This document shows positions 35,018 through 46,720 of a stretch of DNA of 64,000 nucleotides, piece after piece. Position numbers and translations under genes: made by a program. The notes under the pieces were generated by a model, which was given only the letters and a program-made list of their open reading frames with translations, had not been told where the DNA came from and searched no databases. Position 1 is the first letter of the stretch. The number at the start of each line of letters is the position of its first letter. Source of the DNA: Sporopachydermia quercuum (Eukaryota > Ascomycota > Sporopachydermiomycetes > Sporopachydermiales > Sporopachydermiaceae); NCBI GenBank assembly GCA_001599295.1, contig BCGN01000005.1:1054001-1118000 (forward strand). The letters are read 5' to 3'.

Positions 35018-36108
35018 ATATAATTTGCCTAATAGTTTTCTAGATTACAAATATAAATAACTCGCTTTTTGAGCATTACTATAGGAAAAATTAGTAATAT
35101 ATGTAGAGTTCGAGGTAGTACAAAATAGCCGACTGTAGGGCCAAATGTTAGTCTTGGGATATTTCGGAAATAATGGCTCGTGTATCGGAAACGATGCGCT
35201 AGCGCCGAATGAGACGTCATATTGTCCATAGGATCCTGGACAGTTCTTTCGCTTTTTTCTTGGCAGCTCATATGTAGGTCTAACCGTTATTCTTAATATA
35301 CAAAATTCTACCATCAAGTGCAAAATAAGACTGTGTTTCTCCTCAATCTCCTTTTTCCCCAGTAGCACTCTAGATTGATCTCCGTCTAAACTTCTAGGAC
35401 TCTGGCCATATCAACTTTCTACTTTTGTATCACGTAATCCGAAAAACAATTAGGAAAAGCATTTTAAGGTTTATGACTATTTAGGCAACTCTTGGCCAAT
35501 CTGTAGTCCCAATGCTGATGAGGTACAAATCCCCTTCACCATGCCTAAAATGGGACACAAATCTCGTTTCCACCACAGAATACAAACGACTAGCAATCGA
35601 TCAAAGGTGTCTTCGTGGTGCCTCTCATTCTTATTGTAGTGATCTCATCAATAGATAATAATAGATGTCAGTAATCACCAATAAAGCTACTAATTAGTAC
35701 GTAAAGAAGATATTTGCATATATTGGGAGTGTTTTAACGTGGTACGGTGGTTTGCAATTAGGAAACGATTGCTGATGTATTGAACTGTCAAAGTGGTGCC
35801 AACAGAGGACAGTAAATATCGCTAGAATACTATCAGGGTAGATAGATAGGAGAACAAGAGCAGCAACAACAATAGCAACCACAGTAGTAATAGCAATAGC
35901 AGAAACGATAGAATTACAGCATATTGTACGAAAGGAGCAAAATAGGAGCCACACATTAGTAGTTGGTGCACTGTGGACCAGAAATTGTCGATTCAGCCAC
36001 TTAGACTGCTGTGTTCGTTCGGGGACTCATGTTGCGTTGAAGCGCTCTGAAAGAAACCCAGACACAGCCAGAACTTTGGATCAATAAACCTTTCTCCTAT
36101 ATTCAACT
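35018..36108. other. Intergenic, GRR1 upstream region
   Basis: About 1.1 kb; short frames only. A CAA/CAG/AGC-rich stretch at about 35,855-35,910 lies 200 bp before the GRR1 ATG and may be leader sequence. Confidence 0.5.
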
Positions 36109-38664
36109 ATGATGGACAGCCTTATCAGCGATGGCGAACTGGATTCTCCCAGTGACGCTGATACCTGTGTTTCCAACAACATCAACAACCAATCTGAATC
36201 TTCAGCATTGGCCATCACATCTATAATCTCTAAAGACAGAATCTCAGAGCTAGAACAGACGCGATTGAGAAGGAACTCTTTAGAACAATTCAACGGCAAC
36301 TCAGCTTCTAAAAGCCCCATTTCAATTCTTCCAAGCGAAATCTTACTTCATATTTTTTCCTATCTACCAGACAGAAGAGACCAACTAAGACTATTGTCTG
36401 TATGTAGATCCTGGTGCGATTTAGCTGTGGAACTTGTTTGGTTTAGGCCAAACATCACCAGACCTAACACTCTAGAGAAGATTCTACAAGTGCTTAGAAA
36501 CTGTCCTCATAACACCCGTTATAACTATTTTGATTTCATTCGCAGATTGAATCTCAGCAGTGTTGCGAAAATAATCAACGACGAAGGATTCCAGATAGTT
36601 TCTCGTTGTCGAAACCTAGAAAGATTGACGTTATCCAACTGTGTTTTGCTCTCTGATGTCTCGGTAGCAAAAGTTCTAGCCAATAGCTCTAAACTACAGT
36701 CAATTGATATGTCAAACACGACGAAGATCACGGATGGCTCAATACTTCAAATTGCTCAGCATTGCAACAGAATTCAAGGACTTTATGCAACCAATTGCTC
36801 CTCACTGACAGATACTTCCATCATTGCCTTAGCGAAATCAGCACCCATTCTCAAGCGATTGAGACTTTCTGGTTGCGAACTGGTGACGGACGAATCTGTG
36901 ATTGCCCTTGCTAGAAACTGTTCCCTGCTTGTAGAATTTGACGTTCAAAGCTGCGTTTTGGTCACTGACGATGCTATTAGAGAAGTGTTTATGAATTTGC
37001 CAGTATTGAGAGAATTTCGAGCAGGGTTTGTTCCCCAGCTCAGCGATAGGATTTTCTTTGACTCGAATAACGTCAACTTGCTGAGATCACGCGCCATGGG
37101 CATTGAACGACTACGGAACGTGGATTTCTCCGGCTGTGCTGAAATCACAGATAAATCGATTGCTTTACTAGTAGAATACGCCCCAAAGCTTCGTAATGTC
37201 ACCTTATCAAAATGCTCTAACCTCACGGACTCTGCTTTACGATCTCTAGCTAAACTACAAAGGAACCTCCATTATATACATCTAGGCCATTGCCATCTCA
37301 TCACCGACTTCGGTATCAACTATTTGCTGCGTCAATGCTCAAGAATCCACTATATTGATTTGGCATGTTGCATCAACCTTACAGACGCAACGTTGGTAGA
37401 ACTGTCACATCTACCAAAAGTAAGACGAATAGGACTAGTAAAATGCTCCAACATCTCAGACTCGGGTTTNTACTCATTTGTCATGTCAAAGGCAAACTAC
37501 AATACTTGCAATATCCTTGAAAGAGTTCATCTATCTTATTGTTCAGGATTATCACTATTCTCCATATATGTTTTACTACGATACTGCACCAAAATCACAC
37601 ATCTCAGTTTAACAGGAGTACACCAATTTCTGCGGGAGGATATCACGAGATTCTGCCGACCCGCACCTGCCGATTTCACCGTGCATCAGAAATCTGTCTT
37701 CTGCGTTTTCTCCGGCGATGGTGTTCATGAGCTCCGATCCTACCTCAACCATATATTTGAACGAGACAGTACAATGATACACGGAGATATCAGTGAAAGA
37801 CTGCGCCGAGGAGAATTAGACCGAGAAGGCGTGCAAGCTATGTTCGAAGGATCAGAGGATGAACCAGCAGACGAAAGACTAGATGCACTCACCAGCCAGA
37901 TCACCCGAGAACTGGCGTCACAAATCGGTGTCATCACTAATACCAACATTCCATACGTTCAAGGACGTCTTTTCCCAGACCAGAACGAAAACGGAAACAC
38001 CTCAAGACCCGGAATAGTGATACCTGCGCGACGAGTCACGACCCCTATTTTCACGCGAAATGGAGTACCAGTGCCAGTTATCACTGAGCCCTTCCGTCCA
38101 GCGGGAGTAGACCCAGAATTGTATGAAGAGTTTCGATGGAGGGCCAACCAGATTGCAACGATGAATCTAAGTGATGAAGAGCGAAACACCCATTATCTGC
38201 ACTTGATCTACAACACTGTTAGAAGCAATCGGTTAATAAGAAATCCTTTGACAGGATCACCAGGTAATGACCCAACGGGACAACGGCAAATGCTGCGTCG
38301 TTCAAGAGAAGCTCGTGCTGCTGTTGCAGCTGCAACAGCAAACGGCGTTACGATCAATTTGGGCCACACTCTGCAACAGGTGATACGAGATGGACCTGTT
38401 TTCCCTACAAATGAAGGAGTAGTAAACACGGCTTTCAATGCATTGGGTATTGGATTAGGTGGTGTCAATGCAAATGGCAATGGCGATACAAATAATAACG
38501 ATAATGTAAACGGTAACGACAATGGTACTGAATTTAGCGATATCAATGGCACTGAACTTGACAATAATAGTAATGGAGATGTTCTTTTGGGTGATGTTGA
38601 TATAGAAGATGATAATGTGGAGAATGAGACTCTCGAAATTGAAGATGATAGTGAAATGGCATAG
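36109..38664 (+). CDS. GRR1: SCF ubiquitin ligase F-box/LRR protein Grr1
   Basis: The product is 851 aa. An F-box lies at about residues 71-113 (LPSEILLHIFSYLPDRRDQLRLLSVCRSWCDLAVELVWFRP). About twelve leucine-rich repeats of the cysteine-containing type follow to about residue 510 (LERLTLSNCVLLSDVSV, LKRLRLSGCELVTDESV and so on). A C-terminal region of about 330 residues then ends in an Asn/Asp/Gly-rich acidic tail. Grr1 is the substrate receptor of an SCF complex. In S. cerevisiae it targets G1 cyclins and Mth1/Std1, linking glucose and amino-acid sensing to the cell cycle. The conserved segment after the repeats (TRFCRPAPADFTVHQKSVFCVFSG) agrees with fungal Grr1. The gene is intronless. 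One N at a third codon position. Confidence 0.95.
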   Translation: MMDSLISDGELDSPSDADTCVSNNINNQSESSALAITSIISKDRISELEQTRLRRNSLEQFNGNSASKSPISILPSEILLHIFSYLPDRRDQLRLLSVCRSWCDLAVELVWFRPNITRPNTLEKILQVLRNCPHNTRYNYFDFIRRLNLSSVAKIINDEGFQIVSRCRNLERLTLSNCVLLSDVSVAKVLANSSKLQSIDMSNTTKITDGSILQIAQHCNRIQGLYATNCSSLTDTSIIALAKSAPILKRLRLSGCELVTDESVIALARNCSLLVEFDVQSCVLVTDDAIREVFMNLPVLREFRAGFVPQLSDRIFFDSNNVNLLRSRAMGIERLRNVDFSGCAEITDKSIALLVEYAPKLRNVTLSKCSNLTDSALRSLAKLQRNLHYIHLGHCHLITDFGINYLLRQCSRIHYIDLACCINLTDATLVELSHLPKVRRIGLVKCSNISDSGXYSFVMSKANYNTCNILERVHLSYCSGLSLFSIYVLLRYCTKITHLSLTGVHQFLREDITRFCRPAPADFTVHQKSVFCVFSGDGVHELRSYLNHIFERDSTMIHGDISERLRRGELDREGVQAMFEGSEDEPADERLDALTSQITRELASQIGVITNTNIPYVQGRLFPDQNENGNTSRPGIVIPARRVTTPIFTRNGVPVPVITEPFRPAGVDPELYEEFRWRANQIATMNLSDEERNTHYLHLIYNTVRSNRLIRNPLTGSPGNDPTGQRQMLRRSREARAAVAAATANGVTINLGHTLQQVIRDGPVFPTNEGVVNTAFNALGIGLGGVNANGNGDTNNNDNVNGNDNGTEFSDINGTELDNNSNGDVLLGDVDIEDDNVENETLEIEDDSEMA

Positions 38665-40232
38665 TAAGGTAATGTTTTAATAAATAAATGGCAATACGAA
38701 GTACAATGGTACTTCTTTAATCGAGCGAAAGAAGAAGAACAAGAAGAAGTAGATACCCGTAATAATTAAGAGAACAAATAGCAGGAAAGGGAAGAGCAAA
38801 ATAATAGCAACTAGAAGAGTCGCTGTAACGTATAATATCCAGGCTATAATTGGCTATCGATTAAGCAGTAATTTCAAAACTCAGTATAGTTGAATCAAGT
38901 AAAAGGTATTGAGTGTTCATAATCTATGATATTTTAGTAGTAAGAAACGTTCAATTAATGGCTTTTAAAACAGCAACAGCAAGGCCTATTGTAAAACTGT
39001 TGTCTGGTGTCAATAGATACCAATCAATAGTTTTTCATACGGTAAGTCTAATTCATGATTCATGATATACATTAACTAACATGTGTTTTACATTTCAGCT
39101 AGCCATCTATCACTAAAATATGGATTCTGTATGTTCGTTTGTTCCACATTCAAACGGAAAAACTAATATTGGAATACGAAATATCTTCGGATGAAAACGA
39201 GGTTGAAAAGAAGACTAGCAGACTTTCCATATAATATCCAGATGTTTCAGATGTTTCGACAACCCCAATCTTCAATAATAACAATTTTAGTGACAATAAA
39301 GTCAAGGTACTGCCTCCAAGGGAAATTGCGGTTGAAACTTGACTTATTTAGATCTATCAGCTTATTTTGTATGTTAACCGCAGAAGCTTATAGATATGCT
39401 ACTTTCAGATGCCTTCAAGATGTATTGGAAATCACCAATCTGATGGAATTTGCATTTAGCTCTATTTACAATATCGCGAACTATGAATTAGTTATTGATG
39501 GTCAGATAGTTTAATTTTTAGAGATCGTTAAATAAATATGTTCGAACTGCGAGTCGTTGGTTGCCAACTATGGCTTACTACTCCATATTTTACAGTGCTA
39601 CACCATACATCTATAGTATATTATGCTCTAAGATATCAAACACCAAAACTAAACCTATCAGTTGATAATGCTGTTACTCTTTTTATATCATTAGTTACTA
39701 GGTTCCTAGAATTAATCAAAGTCGTACAGCAGTCACAGTGCAGTACATATATATAGGATTAATTATTTATTCTAGTATTGTTTGTAGGTTGAGCATATCT
39801 TTGCAGAGATATAACGGTTTAAGAGGTTTAAGATAATGATACTTTATCCTAATAGCACTGTTGCTGACAGTTCAGTATGTTCGTTCACTATTTTATTGTT
39901 CTTTTCATACAACAAACATCAATTAGCAATTACTTTCAAGTGATAAAAACAACAGCAAGACAAACAATTTATAAAGAGGTAACTCAAATGATCTTCAGAT
40001 TCTAATTTACCAGCTGTCATATTGTTGTCTAAATCAATTATTGTGATATCCCTTAATTCTGATGCATATCAATACAAAATATTTTAATTGGAATCATCCA
40101 CATAGTACAACAGGTATCCTGATTGTCATTCATTATTATTATGGTTTGCACTTTCTCAAGTTATTCAATGATTTTATACTCATGTTTGCTCGTCCGCTTA
40201 TTCTTACATAAAAAATCCACGAATATCCCTAT
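38665..40232. other. Intergenic region with possible small genes
   Basis: Apart from the small spliced frame described separately, there are plus-strand frames of 107 codons (39,191-39,514) and 72 codons (39,538-39,756), both starting with ATG. Neither has a recognisable domain and both may be chance. Confidence 0.45.
38958..39116 (+). CDS. Possible tiny spliced mitochondrial-type protein
   Basis: Exon 38958-39041 (28 codons) ends at GTAAGT. A 57-nt intron with AACTAAC and TTTCAG leads to exon 39099-39116, giving a 33-aa product that starts MAFKTATARPIVKLLSG. The basic, Ser/Thr-containing start fits a mitochondrial protein. The splice signals are the strongest evidence; I do not recognise the family. 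It could equally be the first exon of a longer gene with a different second exon, or a non-coding spliced RNA. Confidence 0.35.
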
Positions 40233-42341
40233 CTATTCCTTTGTCATTATCTCGTTCATAAACTGGTTTGCCTGATCTTTCAATACATCGACAATTCGCC
40301 GACAATCTGCATCCATTTTGGCCTCTACTTTCTCTATTTGTAGATCTATCCATTGGTTCAAAGTTATATCTAATTCCTGTTTAGGAATCAAATGGTGAAG
40401 CCTGGACGGTTCGTTTTCCTGATTTAGTAATGAGTAGATCTTTTGAACTGCCGCTTTGGGGAGCGATTGATGCTTAGCGTGTGGAGATATGGCTAAACTA
40501 GAACCCGAACTTGAATTTAAACTGGAACTTAAACTTGGGAACACTATTCCCTGTGGCTGAAGGTGCAAAGATCCTGGCGATCTGGTGAGCTGCTTCATAG
40601 GAGAAGTCGCTGTAGAAGATTTTAATTTCAGGATTGGTTGTGGAGTTGCTTGTTTGTTTGATGGTTTATTCATGAGGTTGATATGCGTTTTCATTGGTGA
40701 TTTATGAAGTTTTGATGGTGTTTTTGGTATGAAGACACTTTCGTCTGCAGGATGTTCGTCAACCTTTCTCGCGCTATTTTCTGGCTTATTAGCGGAAATA
40801 GCAGCTTTGGAAGGTATTTTAGCTCTAGAAACGGTACTAGTAGTAGTGGTAGCAATAACAGCGGCTGGTTTATGTTTCTCACTGACTGTCTCAACAGTAG
40901 CTGATTCTCCAGCGATTACGTGCTGTTCAGTTTGCTCTGTTGCTGCTTCTGCTTCTGCTGGAATTTGTTGCGGCAGTTTAGATTTAAATGAAGTGGTATT
41001 TTCAAACACTTTGGTGGCTGAAGAGGATTGAATTTGAGGCTTGTTTCCTCTTTCTAGAGATTCTTCTCCTAATTGGTCAGCATCCATGCTACTTTCAGCC
41101 ACAGTTTTCTCTGGTTTCTTCTTTTGGCCTGAACTTTTGTCCTCTTTTCCCTTTTTAGCTGTTGGCTTCCGTTCTGTCCTTGTCATCTCCTCTGTCTCTT
41201 CCGCTACGCTTTCTGTTATAAGTTGCGTTATATTTTCCGCTATAGGCTCACTCTTCTTTTCCTTTTCCTTTTCCTTCTTGCCTACTTGTTGTAACGCATC
41301 AAATAAGTCATCATTTTCATTCTGTCTATTATTGGAATCGTCTTCAGCCATAATGTTAGAGATTCGAGATTTAGGTTTCTTGCTTTTCCGAGGCCGACCT
41401 CTCGTTTTAGGTTTCTCTGGTGTTTCTTCCTTTTCGGGAATTGAAACTGGCTTACCAGACGTGCAATCGGTTGCATCAGTGCTTTGCTCAGCCAAAGTAT
41501 CGGTCTCGTCTTCGATTTCGTCTTCGGTATCAGCAGCAGTTGCAACCGCAATAATTTCATCCCTATTTTTCCCTGCCACCGAACTCTTTTTCCGTTTGAC
41601 GGATCTGGTACTTTTCCCGGCTTTTCCAACCTTGGTGGTTGAGCCCTCCCGAGCCCGTTTAGTGGACATCCTTCGGGAATCCCGCTTTCCCAATTGCTGG
41701 CAGTGTTTCGAGCTTTCCGAGGCCGTGAAAAAATAGCAATCAGGTGCTCTTCTCCGGTGTTCCTCGGTAGGATTATCTTTAACTTCCCATCCTTCTAACG
41801 ACAGTCCACAGTATAAACAACCAGCCAAGTCATCACCTTCTTGCTCGGAAGAGCAATGGAATCCTGCTTGCACAAGCCGTTTTGATGTCGGAATCCAGCC
41901 TTTTTTTCCGTCGTGAGGCCACCAGTTGCCGAAGCTTGCCGTTCGGATATCCATACACTCGAGTGACGTCGGGTCACTGAACACTCTATCCCGGCTCCAA
42001 AATGTTTCGTCCAGGCTGAAATCGGAATCCTGCCTCCGAGCTTTCTCCACTTTTGCAGCTGTGCTGATTAAAAGCGCATATGCACATTCTGGAGCCATTT
42101 TTGCGTGCACCGAGATAGGATCGTCTTCGGGAGTCCATTCATCCAATGATTGAGAGCAGAAATCGCATGTTACGTTATCTTCGGAGAGTTTGTTTGGTGT
42201 GAAATGAAAGCCAGATCTAGCCATTTGAGTGCTGCTTGGAACAGCATGTGGCCAATCAATAAGTTTGATTTTTCTGCCTCTGCCATTTCCTGTTACCTTT
42301 TGCTGACTGAATGTCGCTAGCCTCTGAGCGAATGCTTGCAT
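40233..42341 (-). CDS. BIR1: BIR-domain protein Bir1 (survivin, chromosomal passenger complex)
   Basis: The product is 702 aa from the ATG at 42,341; the frame is open 13 codons further without ATG. There are two BIR domains: about residues 23-90 (ARSGFHFTPNKLSEDNVTC.FC, zinc ligands C-x2-C, H-x6-C) and about 125-200 (QAGFHCSSEQEGDDLAGCLYC, then EEHRRRAPDC). A long basic and acidic low-complexity linker follows (residues about 210-590), rich in Lys, Glu, Ser and Thr, with AT-hook-like RGRPRKSKK. The C-terminal helix (WIDLQIEKVEAKMDADCRRIVDVL) fits the part that binds the INCENP and borealin homologues. Bir1 recruits the Aurora kinase complex to centromeres. The architecture equals fungal Bir1 (S. 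cerevisiae 954 aa, S. pombe 997 aa), with a shorter linker. Confidence 0.93.
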   Translation of the reverse strand: MQAFAQRLATFSQQKVTGNGRGRKIKLIDWPHAVPSSTQMARSGFHFTPNKLSEDNVTCDFCSQSLDEWTPEDDPISVHAKMAPECAYALLISTAAKVEKARRQDSDFSLDETFWSRDRVFSDPTSLECMDIRTASFGNWWPHDGKKGWIPTSKRLVQAGFHCSSEQEGDDLAGCLYCGLSLEGWEVKDNPTEEHRRRAPDCYFFTASESSKHCQQLGKRDSRRMSTKRAREGSTTKVGKAGKSTRSVKRKKSSVAGKNRDEIIAVATAADTEDEIEDETDTLAEQSTDATDCTSGKPVSIPEKEETPEKPKTRGRPRKSKKPKSRISNIMAEDDSNNRQNENDDLFDALQQVGKKEKEKEKKSEPIAENITQLITESVAEETEEMTRTERKPTAKKGKEDKSSGQKKKPEKTVAESSMDADQLGEESLERGNKPQIQSSSATKVFENTTSFKSKLPQQIPAEAEAATEQTEQHVIAGESATVETVSEKHKPAAVIATTTTSTVSRAKIPSKAAISANKPENSARKVDEHPADESVFIPKTPSKLHKSPMKTHINLMNKPSNKQATPQPILKLKSSTATSPMKQLTRSPGSLHLQPQGIVFPSLSSSLNSSSGSSLAISPHAKHQSLPKAAVQKIYSLLNQENEPSRLHHLIPKQELDITLNQWIDLQIEKVEAKMDADCRRIVDVLKDQANQFMNEIMTKE

Positions 42342-44367
42342 TGCTGATAGAGCAATGTGAGTATTTCCCGGTGGTTTCAAAAGTGACTCTTATGCTGAAG
42401 ATGATAGATATGTGAATGATTTAATGATGATGATGATAGTAGGTCTTGTAAATGGTTATAAAATGTAAACGTATGAATAATCGATATAATCGATATATGA
42501 TTAATATGCCTTATTTTATTCAAGGAAAACGTTTAAGATTCCAATCAATGTTACTAGAGCCAAACAGGAAAAACACTATTTACACACTAAGAACAATATC
42601 GACAACACTAATTACAATGGCAATAATAGTAACAAGTAACAATAATAGCAAACAGGTATTAGGAACTAATAAATGGTTGATGGAGCATAGCAATAGGAAG
42701 GAAAGAAAGGAAAACACAATTTGGAAAGAGGTGCTAATGCCTAAAAGAGGAACACATAAATAACTGAAAATGAATTGGGTGATATTTAGTCATGTGATTT
42801 AAGTTTCCAATTTTGGGACTACAAGGGGAAGAGGGAATAGAGTTCAGTGTAAAGCAAATATCTCCAGAGTTTCCCCAGGGTAGGGCTAGCTAGTGGAACG
42901 AACGGCAATGAAGGAAATCGGGAAGGACCGTCCTAGATTAGCTTGTTGATACCAAAATGAGTAGAAAGTTTTAGAAAGCCTGAAGCTGGGTAATTGACTA
43001 GGAGGGAAATCATCAATTAAGCTGAAGATCAATAGCTTCGGTTTTACCTGCCTGCTGCAATAGTACATAGCAAGTGAGCGAGAGGGCGAGGAAAATGGGA
43101 GAACTTCGATATATGTGTCGCTTAATCATCCCATTTCTCATTNCCAAGTTAAGAAGTTTTGACATTGTGTTCGTTTTTTTCTTTCTTGGCAAGAGACGAG
43201 GCTTAATTTAACGTCAATCCTCCGCGGAGTTACATTCTCTTAAAAAAGTGAATTGAGTAAATTAAGGTTTGGAGGCATTGGGTGCAGCTAAGAATTCTAA
43301 ACTAGTTGTGGAGAGCGGTGAGTCTTAGCTGTGGACAAGAGATGATTGAAAAGTGCCGACAATTTGATTATAAAAAAGATAAAAAGTAGATAAATACATC
43401 TGGGCAATGTTGTCTAAACAGACGGGCTTAGTTAGATCTTGCTTAGTTTAAATTTTCAACTCATATAACCAAAAGTCAACTTAAATAAACTTGAAACCAG
43501 AAACTAAAATCAATAAGGTTTTACTAAGAATTAAAACAAATTCTACATCATTCTACATCAAATCAACTTTTAATGAGCAAATACCAGTGGATAATACACA
43601 TTAGGAAGGTTTCATAATCATGAACTGAAAGTTACGAGACAAAGAGTAAGGTTAGAAATTGTAAATCTAATTGGAGGAGATTTGCGTTCGATATGGTGGT
43701 CCTATATGGTGAGATTTGCTTTATCTCGCCTAGAGAGAGCACCCAAGCAAAAAGTATAGTAAGCTACTTCTTGAGAGAGTTTTCTACAATTCACTTCAAA
43801 ATTTTAAAGGGTTATCTTAATAGTCTAGTTTTCATGTAATCACAGCCCTCTAAGAATTAAATCTCTCATTCCCTGCCTCTTATTACTTTTCTTATCGTTC
43901 AATTATTTATTTCCTCAACGGCAATTATCATTTTTAGCTTTTAAAACCAACAAAATTAAGTTTAAAAATGGTTTACACTTTACGTCTATTCTACAACTTT
44001 AAATATACGGGGACTGCTGGTCTATACGCAAGTTTCCCCCGAGGTTCATATTTCACCCAGTTCAGATATTCTTCTCTTTATCCTTTCTACTTTCCTTCTT
44101 TCAATTCTCATCTGAGTTGTAGTAAAAGTCGTTAGATAAGAAAATAAGTGAAAATCTAAATGCAAATTAATATATGTTTACTCTTGACTATGAGGCTGTT
44201 CTAGTTGTATCTTGAGTTGTTTCTTTCTCAGATAAATCAACTGTGGTTAATTCACCTTCTAATATTTGCCTTATTGAAACTATAGTGCGTGTGACATTAG
44301 ACGCATCAATTAACTGTCCTGATAACCAATCTGATTGCGGTTTGAATTTCATCATTTGTAATAAGCA
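42342..44367. other. Intergenic, divergent upstream regions of BIR1 and the Zn2Cys6 gene
   Basis: About 2 kb. A plus-strand frame of 103 codons (42,452-42,763, ATG start) is basic and Asn/Thr-rich with no recognisable domain; I do not call it. An (ATG)n-like microsatellite lies at 42,424-42,437. No RNA gene recognised. Confidence 0.5.
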
Positions 44368-46720
44368 ATGAATAAAGAAGAGAGTGAAAGAACTGGTCAG
44401 AAGAGAAGTAAGAAATTTACAAGATCAAACACTGGTTGTTTATCATGCAGAAGGAGAAAGTATGTTAACTTTGGTCTTTTATTTTACTTATTTTCATTTA
44501 TTTGTGATAATAAATGAATTATCACTATAGCATAGTATTATTCACTAACGGTGGAAATTAAGGAAGAAATGTGATGGAACTAAGCCAAAATGCGGTGCCT
44601 GTATCAGACTCAACAGAGATTGCATTTACCCTTTTGCCAACCTTCAATGGCAGTTTTATAATGCTCAAACTACGTCCTTAAGTGGATTATCAATACATAA
44701 TGATAAACCAGCAATATCTTCAACGATCTCCCAATCAATAGTAGAACATCCAGCTTCAGATAAAAAGGTATCTAAAACGAATCAAAAATCGAAACTTCAA
44801 ATCAGAAGACCTATATTCAAAATTCATTACCCTAATAAACAACCAACTAGAAAATATGTGTCATCATCGCCTACATTATTACCAGTATCTCCTACAACTG
44901 TTTCAGACACTGGTGTATCACCCAAACATAATACCTTCAATAATGTCAGCATCAATGGTACATCAAATCAGGTGAAAGCATTCTTGACAGTTCCTTTCGT
45001 CGAGTCAGGTCATAACGATCGTCCATTCCTTTCTGCCACCCAGTTTCCCGATACTTACAATAATATTCAAACTAGCCACATTAATAGTCAAAACCACATC
45101 AATAATCACCATTTTGATCTAATATCCAGCCGGTCGCACCTTCTTACAAAGAATAGTATTCACCACACTACGCGATTTGAAAAAGAGTTCGAGGCAGTTG
45201 AAAACTGGAAGTCTTCTTTAAGTTTTGCTGCAGATAATGTGTTTCATGACACAGATGACCTAGATGAATATTACTCATCTTCTGGCTCATCTTCTGGTAA
45301 TGAGATGTTTTCATTCATTTTTCCTGGATTTGGAGAAATCCAACAGTTACTTGATAAACAACCACCTATTGAGAGTCTAAGAAAGCAACATCTTAATAAA
45401 AACAAAAAGCAGGAAAAAGTGAATGGAAGAGATATGATAATCTTTGACAAGAGTATTGATAGTAATAATGACAATAGTAAAGAAGTTTATAATGGTTTCG
45501 ATACTGTGTCATGCTTTATACCTTCAGTTATGGATTTTTCACCGAGAAGAAAATCAGAAGAAGTCACTTATTTATTAGATCCTGAAATCATAAACAACTT
45601 ACTAGGGTCGTTTAAAAGCATAGTAACACCGAATATAAGCACATCATATAAAGCAGAAGAGAACTCATTTGTCAATGTGTATCTTCCACTAGCTTTTTCC
45701 AGTAACGTTGTACTGAAAGCTGTACTTGGGTGGACTGCAACATCGTTATCAACTCGCGGTTATCAATCAAATTTTGATCAAAAGCCAATCAGAGAACTAC
45801 TGGATAGTGTTGAAGAGGAATTAGATGAAATGTGTTTTGATACTCAAATAAGCTCAAATGTTGAGAAAACTGAAGTTTTTCTANCTATAATTTTTATTTT
45901 GGTAGCTGTTGATGTGACGCTAACTGGAAATGGGTCATGGAGAAGTTTACAGTCAATGGCAGGGAAAGTAATCGGACGGCTAAATATTGAAGAATTTTGC
46001 TTGAAACCTTCCAGGAAATGGTTGCTTCAAAATTATTTATATCATGAGCTTACAGGAACGTGTACAACCATAAAAAATTTGAACATTAGTGTGGATAATA
46101 TAAAGAAGGTGTTATCCTCCGATGACATACCAGAATCATATATGGGTATTTGCCGACCTATGTTTAGCATAATTAGTGAGATATTAATTTTATCTAATAG
46201 CAGGTTGAACAATTTATCAGAGAAGGACTTAACTGATTTATTCGCAACTGCTGTTGATATAGAATCTGATATTGAGAGAGTGAAACCTTTACCAGTACCT
46301 TCAGAGGTTTCAGAGAGTAATAATACTGTTGTTCCAGCTAGTTTGAAATTATTTGCTATTCTGAAAAAAGTTGCTTTGCTGATGTTGAGACAATTGGTAT
46401 ACCGTGATGTTTCGCATTCATTGAAAACAGTTATTTTGGTGAGACAGATCATCAACCAGTTACAATTGATTTTTGGCAAAGGTGTCGATAACATGATTCT
46501 TCTACCATTGTTTATTGTCGGGGTTGATGCAATTTCAAAGGAAGATAGATTATGGGTTACTGAGAATATTCAATCATTATATGATAGAGTGAAGGTTGGT
46601 AATGTTCAAACAGCAAAAAGATTACTTAAAGAAATATGGAATTTGAATCCATTAGGACAAAATTATGTCTTCTGGCCCGAAATTGCTGAGAAAACCTGTT
46701 TTGATATCAGTTTGGCCTAG
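44368..46720 (+). CDS. Zn2Cys6 transcription factor
   Basis: Exons 44368-44459 and 44563-46720 join in frame to 749 aa. The intron has GTATGT, CACTAACG and TTAAG|G. The intron interrupts the zinc cluster, which reads C-L-S-C-R-R-R-K | K-K-C-D-G-T-K-P-K-C-G-A-C-I-R-L-N-R-D-C across the junction (C-x2-C-x6-C-x6-C-x2-C-x6-C), at about residues 24-50. A Ser/Asn-rich linker of about 280 residues and a helical C-terminal regulatory domain (from about residue 370) follow, resembling the fungal transcription factor domain 2. It lies 1.56 kb upstream of the biotin-dependent lactam/urea carboxylase-like gene, in the same direction, so it is a candidate local regulator; that is inference from position only. 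Its DNA target is unknown. One N inside. Confidence 0.9.

Noticed and set aside
35045-35368. 107-codon minus-strand frame downstream of GLR1
   Set aside because: Atypical composition, no conserved motif, overlaps another random frame; not supported as a gene.
42452-42763. 103-codon ATG-started frame upstream of BIR1
   Set aside because: Basic, Asn/Thr-rich, no domain and no splice or promoter support; looks like chance in AT-rich DNA.
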